Positions 10,984 to 22,349 of a stretch of DNA of 64,000 nt are shown here, piece after piece. The stretch comes from Hetaerina americana (Eukaryota > Arthropoda > Insecta > Odonata > Calopterygidae). The notes under the pieces were generated by a model. It did no database searches and was not told the DNA's origin. It was given only the letters and a program-made list of their open reading frames with translations. Each line of letters starts with the position of its first letter. Positions within the stretch are counted from its first letter, which is position 1. The position numbers were made by a program, and so were the translations under genes. The stretch is from NCBI GenBank assembly GCA_022747635.1, contig JAKTNV010000009.1, positions 68,098,407-68,162,406 of the forward strand, in the 5' to 3' direction.

Positions 10984-12550
10984 GATTTTTACTGCATTCA
11001 AAGTTGCAATCTTTTTCTCTGTATTTGTTGTTTTAACTTGGTGTATTTACTTTCAATTCAATTTTCTTAGAAATATATTTTGTGCTCAAACTTCCATACA
11101 GTAATACATTTATTACAAAGAGGAAAATTCAGTTAAAATTTCATCTTATGTATTCAAAATACGTATTTTTTACCATTATATTCTCTTATGATATCTTCTG
11201 CTAATAATGTTACCAAAGTCTTTCATTGATTTCTAATCATCGCGAATAATTCAATAATTGAGTCCATTCGCTATAGGAACGCTTGTTTTCTCTCCCTTAT
11301 GTCTCTATAAAGTTTCTTCTAAAAAATTTAAAATTTTTCTGAATACGCACCTAAATTGTGGATGAAAAATGATCTTTCCTTAGTAGTCTGCCAATATATA
11401 TTAAAAAACGTTGTTTAATATGATGCCAAATTCGGAGGTGAAAAGGGTCACATTTGTAATTATTAAGAGTATAATATTTTAACTAACATCAATGCACTGT
11501 GCGTTCTAGCTATCAAACGTTTAATGTTATCATATGATTTTAATTAGAAAATATTTAAGAGATCGTATTGTGCTGAAGTTAAATAATTGTTCACTTCTCT
11601 TAAATATCTCACTTAAATACTTAACACGATATAATTGGTGTAAATGGCCTGCGGTATGCTTAATAAATGAGATATCATGCATATCTCTCCTCGCAATATT
11701 TTCTCAAAGGGAAGTCAATAACGTACCGATAATACATACATTCATAGAATTCGTCGTTTGAGAACTCTGCACCTTTCTTTTTGTGATTTCTGCTTGCTAT
11801 TTTGCCATTACAATTGTATCTGCCAATGCATCATATGTAGTTGAATATTTGGAGATCTTATATACCTATGCTATAGGCCTTATGCTAAATATGTGTTTTT
11901 TGGCTTCAATTTCCCTTTGATATACACTTTCAATCGTGCTTCATACAAATTCATAAACCAAATGGTTAGCAGCATTGTACTAAAAACATCTGTGCATTTT
12001 AATTTATAGTGATATGGGTGATATAATAGTATATGAGTCAAAACTCTGTACCTAGTGTACCTAGAATTATTTTCCCAATTCCATGGCATGTTACTAGTTT
12101 AATCAGCTCGGGTAATGTAAGATAATTGCTACGAATTTAGAAATAACTATAAGTTTTTACAAATCTTGAGCACAAAAAAACCTGTTTATTTCTTCTTTTG
12201 ATATGGACTTTTTACAATTCATGAGCAAGGATATGATCGTTTTCAGAAATAACTTTTCTTCCAATGATCCTGGTAAACCATGCATGAGAAAAATATGCGA
12301 GTTAAATGAATTAATTGCCGTTTGAATTATTCACGCATGCGAGTAAGTATTGCCAAAGCAATGAAATATCTTTTCTTTTGTTTCAGACAAAACTTCTTTT
12401 GTTGTGGGGGATGGAAATCAAGAAAGTTTAGTGACGAGAAAAGCCATAATTAGAATTATGAATGAGTGTCCAAGTTGAAAAGCTTTTAATTCCTTTGATT
12501 GGCCCGCTTCCCGCCGCATTCGTGTACGGTGTTGGAATATAATTTGAAAT
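10984..12550. other. AT-rich sequence, nothing recognised
   Basis: Frames such as 11,534-11,761 and 11,880-12,089 are short and lack domains. No repeat family recognised. Confidence 0.4.
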
Positions 12551-12559
12551 AAACAACGG

Positions 12560-12810
12560 AAATCAGTCAGAAGGATGATATTATATAGGAGATACATGTC
12601 ATTTAAACATTTAACCCAGCAGGGCTTGTAAATTGCCCAAGGGGCAAGTCCCTTTTCCCGTGCCGCCATGTTTTTACAGAAAACTCTAGTGCTGGAAAAA
12701 TTGCATGTTTCTTTTAAACTGATGGTGCTCATAGGTGCCATCCGAAATCAAACTCGAGTCTTATGGTCAGAAGATCAGTGTTCTGCTGGAATTTCACGGA
12801 CCACGTATTA
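12560..12810 (-). mobile_element. tRNA-derived SINE, minus strand
   Basis: Read on the minus strand, about 12,805-12,735 looks like a degraded tRNA: an A-box-like CGTGGTCCGTGAAATTCC, then an anticodon-arm-like AACACTGATCTTCTGACC, then a B-box-like CTCGAGTTTGATTTC followed by GGATGGCACC. tRNA-headed SINEs use this internal RNA polymerase III promoter and LINE enzymes for retroposition. The body probably extends left to about 12,560. The 107-residue frame at 12,418-12,741 on the minus strand lies in the body and is not a gene. No clear target-site duplication was found. Confidence 0.5.
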
Positions 12811-12925
12811 TATCAAGCAAGTTTTGTCGCTTTTTTCAGTATTATATTGATCGAAACTGTCTGGTTAAGATCTAAACTTTTTGAAATCGATATTCTCTGT
12901 TCATAAGAAAAAATTAAAAAAAAAA

Positions 12926-13046
12926 ATTATAAGACTATAATATTAGAGATAAGATATTAAAGATATTAAGATATTAAAGATATATAAAAGATATTAAAGA
13001 TATTAAGATAAAAATTATAAGACTATAATAATAGAGATAAGATATT
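12926..13046. repeat. AT-rich tandem array with duplicated 33-mer
   Basis: Bases 12,926-12,958 and 13,014-13,046 are the same 33-mer with one mismatch. Between them is an array of AGATATTAA-like units. Replication slippage explains this. Confidence 0.8.
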
Positions 13047-13049
13047 TGA

Positions 13050-13615
13050 GGTACATTTTACAACACCACCATCCACCGTTTCTCTAATAGCGAGAATTTT
13101 CCTAAATAATTAAGTCTTTGTTTCAAGCTCACTGAATTTTTATTCTAATAGAAAATCTGGGCGATGACGTAATTTGTAAATCAATGTAATGGCAGATGAA
13201 TAATTTTAAAGCGATATATTTAAAGTTATAATATATAATAACAAGAAATTTAGGCACTGATATACAAAGATGGGGAAAATGCGCTGTAGCGGGTTTCTTT
13301 CTGCGGAGTAATATTTCATCTCCGAACTAATTTGCTATTATTCATTCCTACGATGCTTAGAACCCATGTTCAACAATAATGAATGACTTAAACTTTATCA
13401 ATGACGCTATGCTGATATTTCTAACAGTGTTTTAACTACTATAGCATGCTCACATTAATTCATTATGTACTCTTAATTATACCTAGCTCTTATCATTTTG
13501 TTATTCATAAAAAAATAAAGCGTTTAATTATCAATGCCGGGATATAATTTTCAGAATCCATTTGGTGCCAGCATTTAGGCATGGACGCAGAAGTCCGAAT
13601 AACGATTGATAACAA
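13050..13615. other. AT-rich sequence, nothing recognised
   Basis: No frame, RNA gene or repeat family is visible. Confidence 0.4.

Positions 13616-13618
<3 letters not shown>

Positions 13619-13673
<55 letters not shown>
13619..13673. repeat. (TA)n microsatellite
   Basis: About 55 bases of uninterrupted alternating TA. Confidence 0.97.
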
Positions 13674-13674
<1 letters not shown>

Positions 13675-13676
<2 letters not shown>

Positions 13677-14420
13677 CTGGAAAAGTATTGGACGGCTATC
13701 GGTGTAATAACGGAAGGGCTAATTTTCTAAATTGTATGGCATTACTCACAACCTGTTTACTTTTAACAGCATAGAATTTTCTTGGGAACTGCAGATCTGC
13801 TTCATAGCAGCTTGAAAAAAAATTCTTTGAGCTGTTCCCATACGTTGACATAGTATATGAATAGGGAGCTCATTACTACGTAAACGTGGGCACTTTACCG
13901 GTCACGTGGCGGCACTGCCACCCTACAATTTTTTCTGCGATAACAACCAATTTATGCGGAGCACCTCCCTCTGACTTTCAGGACCCCTTCACGGCGGAGA
14001 TTTACCAATTTTGAACTCACACACGAAGATTCACAGAACAATAATTTTAGGATTCTGCTTGGTATTTACTTGTGTGTTTCGAGTGAGATACTGGGAACGT
14101 TGTCAAGTTTTCAGACATTGCCGAGTTAATGATGGATTAGATAAGGGCTCTACTAATTTGTACCATGGCTAAATCCTTAGTGAAGTAATAATGGTATTTT
14201 TCATCTCACCTAAACCCTTGTATTATATAAGAAATCTGACTTGAAAACACTTAAATGAATTTTTTTTGGTATTTTTCAATACTTAAGTAACTTCATATTT
14301 AAAATATAATTTGTGTACGTTAATATTTTCTTTGCTTTCTATCTAAATTGCATCAATAATGATTATCTGACTTAAAAATCTTTTGTAGAAGCTTCTGACA
14401 CTCCCTAGTCAATTACAATG
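13675..14420. other. Mixed sequence, nothing recognised
   Basis: About 13,860-14,030 is more GC-rich and holds short CACGTG-like strings, but nothing that identifies a gene or a repeat. Confidence 0.4.
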
Positions 14421-14424
14421 CAGC

Positions 14425-14510
14425 AATTTTAGAGTGTAAGCATCCTTGACTGGGATTCGAACCGAGATTCCGGCCAAGTGCTTTGGCAAGTTGACATTTA
14501 CAATCTAAAA
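14425..14510 (-). mobile_element. tRNA-derived SINE fragment, minus strand
   Basis: On the minus strand 14,463-14,452 reads GGTTCGAATCCC, an excellent RNA polymerase III B box, preceded by a tRNA-like segment (CTTGCCAAAGCACTTGGCCGG). A cloverleaf acceptor stem cannot be formed, so it is not a functional tRNA gene. Confidence 0.45.
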
Positions 14511-14870
14511 ATGCCGTTTTTTTATTCATATTTAATGGATAACTCTACCGCAGATCATGGAATCGCCCAAGTCTATTTTTAAAATGTGTCATTACGCATT
14601 TTAATCTCCCATTTTAGGTATCGCTGTTCATGCCTTCAGCATCATTTCGCAAACGAATGCATGAAACCCCATGTAAATTTTTTAATGAACATTTAGTTCA
14701 TGACTATGTTAATACTTTTCTCCATTGCTCCTTTAATAGACAAACGGCACTGCTTCAGATGCTCCAGATAGTTATCTTTTACTTTACTGTAAAAATTAGT
14801 AGCAAAACAGTTTCAATAAGCTCTCCTCTTTTTCTTTATCAGGTTAGCTGAAATTTAATTTATGACTACC
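14511..14870. other. AT-rich sequence, nothing recognised
   Basis: A 73-residue frame at 14,630-14,851 on the plus strand has no domain and no supporting context. Confidence 0.35.
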
Positions 14871-14875
14871 TTAAC

Positions 14876-15128
14876 GTGGGTCACCGTAAACCAGGGGTTG
14901 AGCGTTGGACTATTGACCGGAGGGCCCGGTTGCGATTCCCGGACAAGCCTCTCTTAGCACCTTCAGTTCAACCCAAGCTCTGCAATTGTTCGGGTACCAG
15001 ATCTTCCTGGGAGACCGGCCCAAGGAAATGAACTGGCCCCCCTACCGTGATGTGTGGATTATACACGCCGTTGGGCCAAGTACTGAGTGAACTATACCTT
15101 CGGGTTGATTACCGCGTTTATAGTTTTA
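14876..15128 (+). mobile_element. tRNA-derived SINE, family copy 1
   Basis: This is collinear with the SINE at 57,088-57,363. Both have a tRNA-like head with GACCGGAGGG before the B box (here GGTTGCGATTCCCGG, 14,928-14,942), the strings GGAACTGGCCCCCCTACC-like and TGATGTGTG in the body, an ACACGCCGT segment, and the same tail CTTCGGGTTGATTAC. Copy 1 is more diverged, with a mutated B box. The target-site duplication is not clear. The copy was mobilised by LINE enzymes and is non-coding. Confidence 0.8.
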
Positions 15129-15134
15129 TTTCAA

Positions 15135-16745
15135 TAACAGAACATCGTGTTGCTCTGTATTTACTTCTATTAGGGCCAAAATATTTTACACATATTTTAT
15201 TCTACTAATTTTCTCTCTTTTAAATGTGTATCTCCGTCTCCTTGTAGCTTTACTAAAATGTACCATGTTTCTCTCCTTTGAATCAAATCATTAATAATAA
15301 CCTTAGGTGCTTTGGAAAAATAAATATCGTTTTTTCGAATTTCGTTTAAATGATCAGTGCTGACTTTTTTTTGCTTATTTTAATTCAAATTAAACTTTGG
15401 CAGATTTTTAATTCATAACTTTGGAATAATGGATTTCGGGCAACTCTTCTGAAAAATTAACCCCTATTTTTTGAGTTCGTTGATTATTAAGGTTTATAGA
15501 TCATTATAGATTATAGATAGATAGATTATAGATATAGATAATTAAATTTCATACATCATTATTTTCTACAAATTATCTGTGAAAGAATGTCACGAATTTT
15601 TATGTAGGTTTCTAATTCCCAAATCTAAAGCCTTGCATAGGGTTAGGGTGTCCAGGTTTGGCTATACTAAACTTTGGCCCCGCAAACCAGAGTGAGGCGC
15701 CTTCATTTTGCTCGGGGTGGCGCATGAGAATACCACCCGCCGTTGCCATGGACTGTCTCTCATTTCCCAATACCGCAAAAGTGGGATCGAGGGCTCTTTC
15801 ACCATCTTATTCATTTTCTGTAAAACGGCCTTCCATAATAACAAATAGCGATCCCAATAGTTGTCATTTTCCCAAGTATTTTTAAACTTTTTAACCTCCA
15901 GGAGGAGGCCTCGAACCTTGTTTTTATGATCTAAAAATATTAATTTTACATTCTTGTGATTTTGAACTAAACATCAATATTTGCCAAATATTTTGTGTCT
16001 ACCTACATAATATCATTCTAATGTTTTCAAATTTGTTTTATAGATTTACTGAGCTATATGCATATATACCTGATCTGTCGGAGGAAGTGCAATTTTCACA
16101 GATATTTTTTCACACCCACGCCCAAGTAAAGGAAGTATTCTATCAGTAATTTAACGCGGCTTGTCTTCTCTACTTGAATATTAAGGTTTAATCTTTTTGA
16201 TAACAAAATAAATTCAATATAAATGAACCTTATTCTTATTTTTCCCATAATTTCTTTTGAAATACTTGCCACACAAAGAAACCATAGGAAATATATAAAC
16301 ACACACAAATTCTTCCATGGGATTCAAAGGAAGACGGACATTATTATGATGATTTAGTCTCGGCAAAACTTATAATATGGCATCACGTCGGAATTCAGGA
16401 CATACTATCGAACACGCTTCTTTTGCAATTTCAGTAAATATTTGAACTTGGTAAGTTTTGTGAAAGCAATATGATCTAAGATCAACATTTAGAAAACCAT
16501 CAATAAGTTAGACTATAAATTGTCCTTGGGTAAACCTATCCACATAAACGTAGACAAAGATAAATTTGAAAAAATTAGAGTTATCATTTCACGGAAAAAT
16601 ATTCTGGCACCCTGGTGTCCATTAACTTTTTAGAAGGTCAAGTCCTTTAAACTTAGGAGTGCATCGTTTTTAGCCCATGAAAATATCTGTAGGTAGTACG
16701 TGGGGTTTATGACTTTATTGGCGATATTAAAAGTTTGATCGAGGA
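15135..16745. other. Mostly AT-rich sequence, nothing recognised
   Basis: A short GATA/TAGA-type simple stretch lies at about 15,505-15,542. Bases 15,655-15,910 are somewhat GC-richer with frames open on both strands (75 and 60 residues), but neither has a known domain. Confidence 0.4.
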
Positions 16746-16749
16746 AACA

Positions 16750-17970
16750 AGTGCCTCGTACACTTTTTGCATCACTACGAACGTTTTGGTAATGGCCCTT
16801 TGAGGGATAATCCCTGTTTTCTTCCCAGGTATCATCTCGTACAAGGTTTTGTCCTTATTGGCTACGCTACTCGTCTCCAACGAAATTATAGTTTTTCACC
16901 TGCAGTGTATTACGCGGCTCTTCCTTCATCAACCTATTGTTTTTGGCAAAAATGAGGCATGCTTGCCAGTAAAGACTGGCGGTATTTTGTTTGTCGAAAT
17001 GTCACGGCCATAAACATACTTCCGTTAACCACCAAGTTGCGGCCCAATCGGACCTTGATGTATTTTCGAAGGCCGTCTTAGCTGCCGTCGGTATAAGAAA
17101 ATTCAGCAGTATGCTTTTTCAATGCTTGGCATTTTCGAGACACGGTTGTAACGGCGGCCAAAACGGCAATAATCATATAGTGCTGGCCAAGACGCTTCGT
17201 AGAGCAGCATGGTGCACTCTTGGATGGAGGGAGGGTGGACACTGAGTATGTGACAACTGGCAGCATACACGTCCAGTGCAGTTGTATGTATAAGTCCATG
17301 CTCAGGGTCGGTGGATGGGGAATCGGCCGAAACTCGAACTCTTTGCACGGACACGGTCGCACTGGAATTTCCAGAGGGGTTTGCGGCCCATCATTGCACA
17401 AAGGTATATATCCTCGGACTCCCACTCAAGGGAAACTACACCCACCGACAGGTAACTTAATGGCTGCAATCCCTGAATGGAATGGAAGACGTTGGTCTTA
17501 CTTTCCCGGCGTTGGCTCTTATCGACCATCGTCAATATCAGAGATTATCGAGAGCGGTCAGGAGCGTTTTCACTGGCTGAGGTCCTATACCACAAGCTAC
17601 AGAGCTCCACGTTATACGCTTTAAGGAAAATAATCCAACGTATCTTTAACTCCTGCGGACGTCACGGTTGATGAAGTTAATGAGATTTGGCCCAAGCAAC
17701 GGCCCTTGAGTAACGGTGTCACCCGGGAACTGTGCAAAGCGCCTGCTCTCTGTTGAAGGCGTCCGAGATCCTAGCAAGGTGATGGACCGCTGAGTTCCTC
17801 TCGTTCAAACCGAAAAGATTCTTGAGATGGAAACCTTCCTCCCAAATTATGTCGCAGATCGGCCTTAGCAGAAGGCTTTTCTGCTTTCTTGCCGAAGCTT
17901 TCAAGGACCCGGGAGACTCCTGCATCCACCTCCGCTCTCGATGTGTTCGACAAACCGAAGTACCTCGCTC
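16750..17970. other. Unidentified GC-rich block of about 1.2 kb
   Basis: The block has sharp edges against AT-rich flanks, many CpGs, and overlapping frames on both strands (17,220-17,624 plus, 134 residues; 17,078-17,425 minus, 115 residues). Neither translation contains a motif I recognise, and overlap on both strands argues that openness comes from base composition. A decayed transposon of a GC-rich family or a fragment of host sequence are both possible. A small hairpin (GCCAGT/ACTGGC) lies near 16,972-16,987. Confidence 0.35.
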
Positions 17971-17974
17971 ACAA

Positions 17975-20900
17975 TTATAATTTTCCAATTTACGGGAAAA
18001 CGGATGCTATTGGTTGTTGATTCTTTTACGCGATGGAGATTGAAAAATACCAATTCCTTTGATGCCTTAAATTTTCATTTACAATAATTAATATTCTTCC
18101 TACTCGGCGTTAAAAGTCATGCGTTCGCCAAATTATAGTGATAATCTTTACATGATCCCTCATTTCTTTCTCTTGTGTCCAAACAATATTGTCCTCCAAA
18201 GTGTGTCTCAATACGCTAAGTCTGAAAGATCTTCCAATCACAGCAAATATTTGTTATGCGAGAGCTTTGAGACGTTTATGCAAGCGAACGAGAAAAGAGC
18301 AAAAATATCTGAAAAATGAGTGACTTTGAGGATGTAGATAATATATATACAGCAATTTAATGTATCCCTGTGGCTATTTTTCAAAGGGACAGCCATTCCT
18401 TTTATCCTCTTTTACAATGCGTCTCTGCATGCAGTCGGTTGCAATTCTTTCTGTGCATTCAGGTCGATGTTTTATTTTTTAAGTTTTAATATTTTCTTTA
18501 TCTTTTATCGGCGCTTTTATTAGTCTGTCGCGTGGAGTACCAAAATTTATATGAGTACTTCGAGCATTTATCCCTCTTTTAAGCTTAATATTTAGCTGTT
18601 TATGGCCAACGATTTATAGAATTCAGCGATACTTCGCTGGATGTTCTTCAAGCTTCTTCTCTCGAATTAGATGCATCTTCCTTTGTCTTTAAAAACAATT
18701 CTGTGCGTTGCAGCTTTTTCCTTTTAATCCTTCTCAAAATGGTTTTATCTGTACTATATTAAAATATTTTCTGCAATATTTGGGTTACGTAGTTGAAAAC
18801 CGTTGAAACGTTCATCACAAATGATAATTCCTACAAATATATATACCCAGTATTGACAACTACCCCAATATTAAATATTATGCGAGTGCTATAAGTACTT
18901 CTCAATTCACCTTAGGCTTAAATGTTTCTTATTTGCACTCCAACCTCATCTGCTGATATTATTCATCACGCTTCTTCATTGCCGACTCGAATTAAATTCG
19001 TATGAAGTAAATGCTCCTCTGATGGTTGCAACCCTTGTGTGAACACTCACTATAATTTTACTTCCATTTTTAATCCACTTTTTAATTTCCCTGTGGAGAG
19101 GAAGTCTCTCGACATTTTACAGATAAAATTTTTCGTCGTTCTAGTACGCAGGACTATTTTTTCCAGTAATTTCAAAACCTTGCTTTCTCTAAAAATGCCC
19201 CACCCAAAAATACGTTGAAATATATTCCCACTGCTTTTTTCTAAGGATTATACATTAGACCGTTTTTAACCCATTTTCTTTTGATTGTTTTCCTGAACTC
19301 ATATTTTTGTCGTTGATTCCACTGGTTGTCCATTTTTCTCTTCTCACTCATGACGGTTTATGTTTCGTTCGATGTTTTAAGATTTGTCTTCTCCATCAAT
19401 TTCTTTGCAATTGTTTACTTTTAAAGCTCATTTACGTCATTTCCAATAATGTTATATTAATTCATTGGCATGGGCCTTATGGAGAATAAGTCTGAGAGCT
19501 TTGAAACTATCTGAAATGCTCTGAACCGAGATTATTACTATGTTATGACTGATGGCCTTCTTAATTTATCAGTTCCATTAGTTTACTAGCCTAGGTATCC
19601 TCAGCATATTCTCTCACCCATCATATTCAAATACCCTTTTCATTATATCTCTCTCCGCCATCGTCCCATCTGCCACGCTCTCATCCTTCATGATGCCATC
19701 TGTTTCTTCTGTAGCCTCTCCCATTCCATGACACGTCTAATATGTGAAATTTTGATTTAATTCTTACTTCTAAGATGATTTGCAGTTTCCTTTTTTCTAA
19801 TTATAGTGAAAAGTTTAATAAACAACTAATTTGATTTTTCCTAAGTACTACAATTACTATTAGCAAATGAATGGATGGTGCTCACCTTAACACTTGATAA
19901 TAAAAACTTAGAAAAATCTTCCTAATTTACTGCCATAGGTATAGAGAACATGCGAAGTCATTTTTGAAGCAATGAAAATGATCGCCGTAGCTGACAAAAT
20001 CTGAGTTATTATAAAATAAAGATACCGCTAGGCTTTGATGACGTAATATTATTTTATCTGTGATGGGAAAGTTCATGTATTACTTCAGTTATTTATTACA
20101 CTTCTGTGTAACAATAATATAGCGAATTACATATCGGTCCTCATGCATGTTTTCACGCAAATATTTGAGCCACTTTTGCTGAAAAAGGTTAGTAAACTAC
20201 ATTCACCTAATATTTGTAACTGATCCCCACGGGACTTCTTCCTTTGTCTTATGGATTTTATAAAATTCCCCTTTCTTCCTCCAGCAGTTGCCATTTATTT
20301 TAATATTTTCGGCTGCTAATACACCATACCATTCCCTCATTTATAAAATATATTCCTGGTAGATATAGTAAATCATCCCTGCCTAATATGTTCTTGCTTT
20401 TCTCTTCCGGTTGACCTTTATCATCCTCGTTATACTGCCTTAGATCGTAATATTTTTACCCAATCCTACTAATACATCTGTCTGAGACGCAGTCGTCTTA
20501 GATTTGCATTTTTTATCCTCACCATCTCAGAATAAATTCGCAATTCAAGTAGAGTGATTAAAAAAAATTGAGCTAAAATAAAACAAAATAAAGCTGCATT
20601 AGAGATAAGCACATAATTTGTGCATGCAACGGTCTGACAATTGTAATAAACCTATGAATGATACACAAGATATTCTTTATCGTCTTGGCACAATTTTGTA
20701 GGAATGAATCTAGTACTAAAAGACCTGCCGTAAATGTAGAGAATTCAGATATTTGATTTATATTTAGGAAAGGAGAATACATTCGTCAATGCTCTGAATG
20801 AAATGTTTTTGTATTATTGCAATTTAACATGAAGACAGATTATTGATTTACGATTATCTAAATTTAAAATACGTTCTTCACACAGGTATTATGTATAATA

Positions 20901-21340
20901 TCGCTCTGAATGTGAAAAATAATTCTAAGAAAACTCTAGGGCAGAGTAAAGAAAGCAGCGTGGCGGCATGAGTTCATTTAATGGTGCCTAATGGATACTA
21001 GTTTAGGAAAATCAAAGTAAAAATGAGGGGAGAAATAAAAGAAAGATAAAAATTGTGCTTTTTATAAAAAATATGAAGATCAATCAACTGCATCAAATCA
21101 GATGAAATTTCCGTAAATATGTTTTTGTCCAAAGATAGAAATAAATATTTTTAATTATTATAATGCTGTTAATAACTATGAGTGTCATTGAATACAAATG
21201 CTCATTAAAAAAGGAGTTACTTTACATTTATAGTAGTGGAAAGATTATCGCATTGCCAGAAGTTAAATTAAAAATATATTTTTAATATTATAATTTAAAT
21301 AGTTAAACCACACTATTTACTCTGAGGCTGAGTTGCATCA
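17975..21340. other. AT-rich sequence, nothing recognised
   Basis: All frames are short and of AT-driven composition. No transposase, reverse transcriptase, tRNA or tandem repeat motif is visible. Confidence 0.45.
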
Positions 21341-22055
21341 AGAAGGTAATGCTCAAGAAGCAAGAATCCATGGAGCAATTTTGAAAGTGTCTCGCCCAAG
21401 ATTGATGACGCAGTTCAAATCGACGGGAGGAATAGCTGTTGAAAAATCGCCCGTAAAGTGGCTGAATGGAAACCTGTAGATACTTTTAGAATACGGACAA
21501 GCAAAGCGTGGAAGTCGGGTGGACCAGACGGCCAACGGGTTTGTCAAAATGACAATGCGTCTCCAGTTCGAGTCTCAGGCAAGACATGAAGGTTTTGTGA
21601 AGGCTCTGAACTGTGTCCTCCAAAACGTGATCACAAGCAATGCCTGCTGCAATAGAGAGGCCAAAGTGAACGCAGTTGTCCGTTATGATGCAATATCACA
21701 TTTAACGTTGGGCCATGTTATAAACCGAAACGGCGTACTTCTAGAATGAATCCAAAATCACCATATCAAGGACACATTTAGGATATTTCGAAGCGGTATG
21801 TCATTTTCGTTGATACATGTAACGTAAGCAGAACTTCTCAGTTTAAGCCACAATTGGGTCGATATTAGACTACACAAAGATTGTATATAAAGTATCGGTT
21901 ACCATTGAATCCCTATGTGCGCGTCAAGTACTGAATTCAGACCGGTGGTTAAGTGTGCGCATGATATCAAATCGTATTCTATTTTGAAAGATAACAGTGC
22001 AGACACCATTATCACTGAAAATATGGCGATGCGAAATATCTAAACTCGTCCTCCC
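21341..22055. other. GC-richer stretch before a mariner relic
   Basis: A 76-residue frame at 21,519-21,749 (plus) shows no known domain. The segment may be the 5' half of the mariner relic that follows, but no helix-turn-helix or first catalytic motif could be read. Confidence 0.3.
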
Positions 22056-22059
22056 GATT

Positions 22060-22345
22060 TTCTTGACGGACGACCAATAGCAGTCAAGTTTCTGCTTGCG
22101 AAGACCTTCTGCGAGAGCGAAGAATCCCCAACACTCCTGACTTTGCTCCACCAGACTATTTTCTATTTCCAAAATCGAAACCCTCCCAAAAATGTCACCA
22201 TAATGGAGCCCTAAGTGAGGTCAAAGAAGTTTGCTTGTGTACCCTTAAGGATCTTCCGGTATCCGATCACTAGGAAAGCTTCGAGTCGTGGAGAAGCCAC
22301 TGACAAAAGTGTGTCTGCGCTCGAGGGATGTAATTTGAAGAATTT
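22060..22345 (+). pseudogene. Mariner transposase relic (C-terminal third)
   Basis: About 22,129-22,167 reads TPDFAPPDYFLFPKSK, matching the YSPDLAPxDYFLFPK block that carries the third catalytic aspartate. It is followed in frame by LSEVKEVCLCTLKDLPVSDH and ESFESWRSH, matching the conserved tail (VKEAVxxxLxDIPxxDF, CFExWxxR). Just upstream, AVKFLLAK fits the segment after the second aspartate, in another frame. Several stops and frameshifts make it inactive. Terminal repeats were not found. It differs in sequence from the mariners at 6 and 40 kb. Confidence 0.65.
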
Positions 22346-22349
22346 CTAG

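Noticed and set aside
12418..12741. 107-residue minus-strand protein
   Set aside because: It lies within the body of a minus-strand SINE and has no domain.
12940..13010. CRISPR-like or regularly spaced array
   Set aside because: The units are short AT-rich slippage repeats without unique spacers, in an animal genome.
13619..13673. Replication origin or regulatory AT tract
   Set aside because: It is a plain TA microsatellite with no supporting feature nearby.
14425..14510. Functional tRNA gene
   Set aside because: A good B box is present, but no acceptor stem or full cloverleaf can be formed, so it is a SINE fragment. The same applies to 12,735-12,805 and 38,983-39,010.
17078..17425. 115-residue minus-strand protein in the GC-rich block
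   Set aside because: It overlaps a 134-residue plus-strand frame, neither has a domain, and both follow from base composition.
21519..21749. 76-residue plus-strand frame as the N-terminal half of the mariner relic
   Set aside because: No helix-turn-helix, linker or first catalytic motif can be read, so the link to the relic at 22,060 is unsupported.
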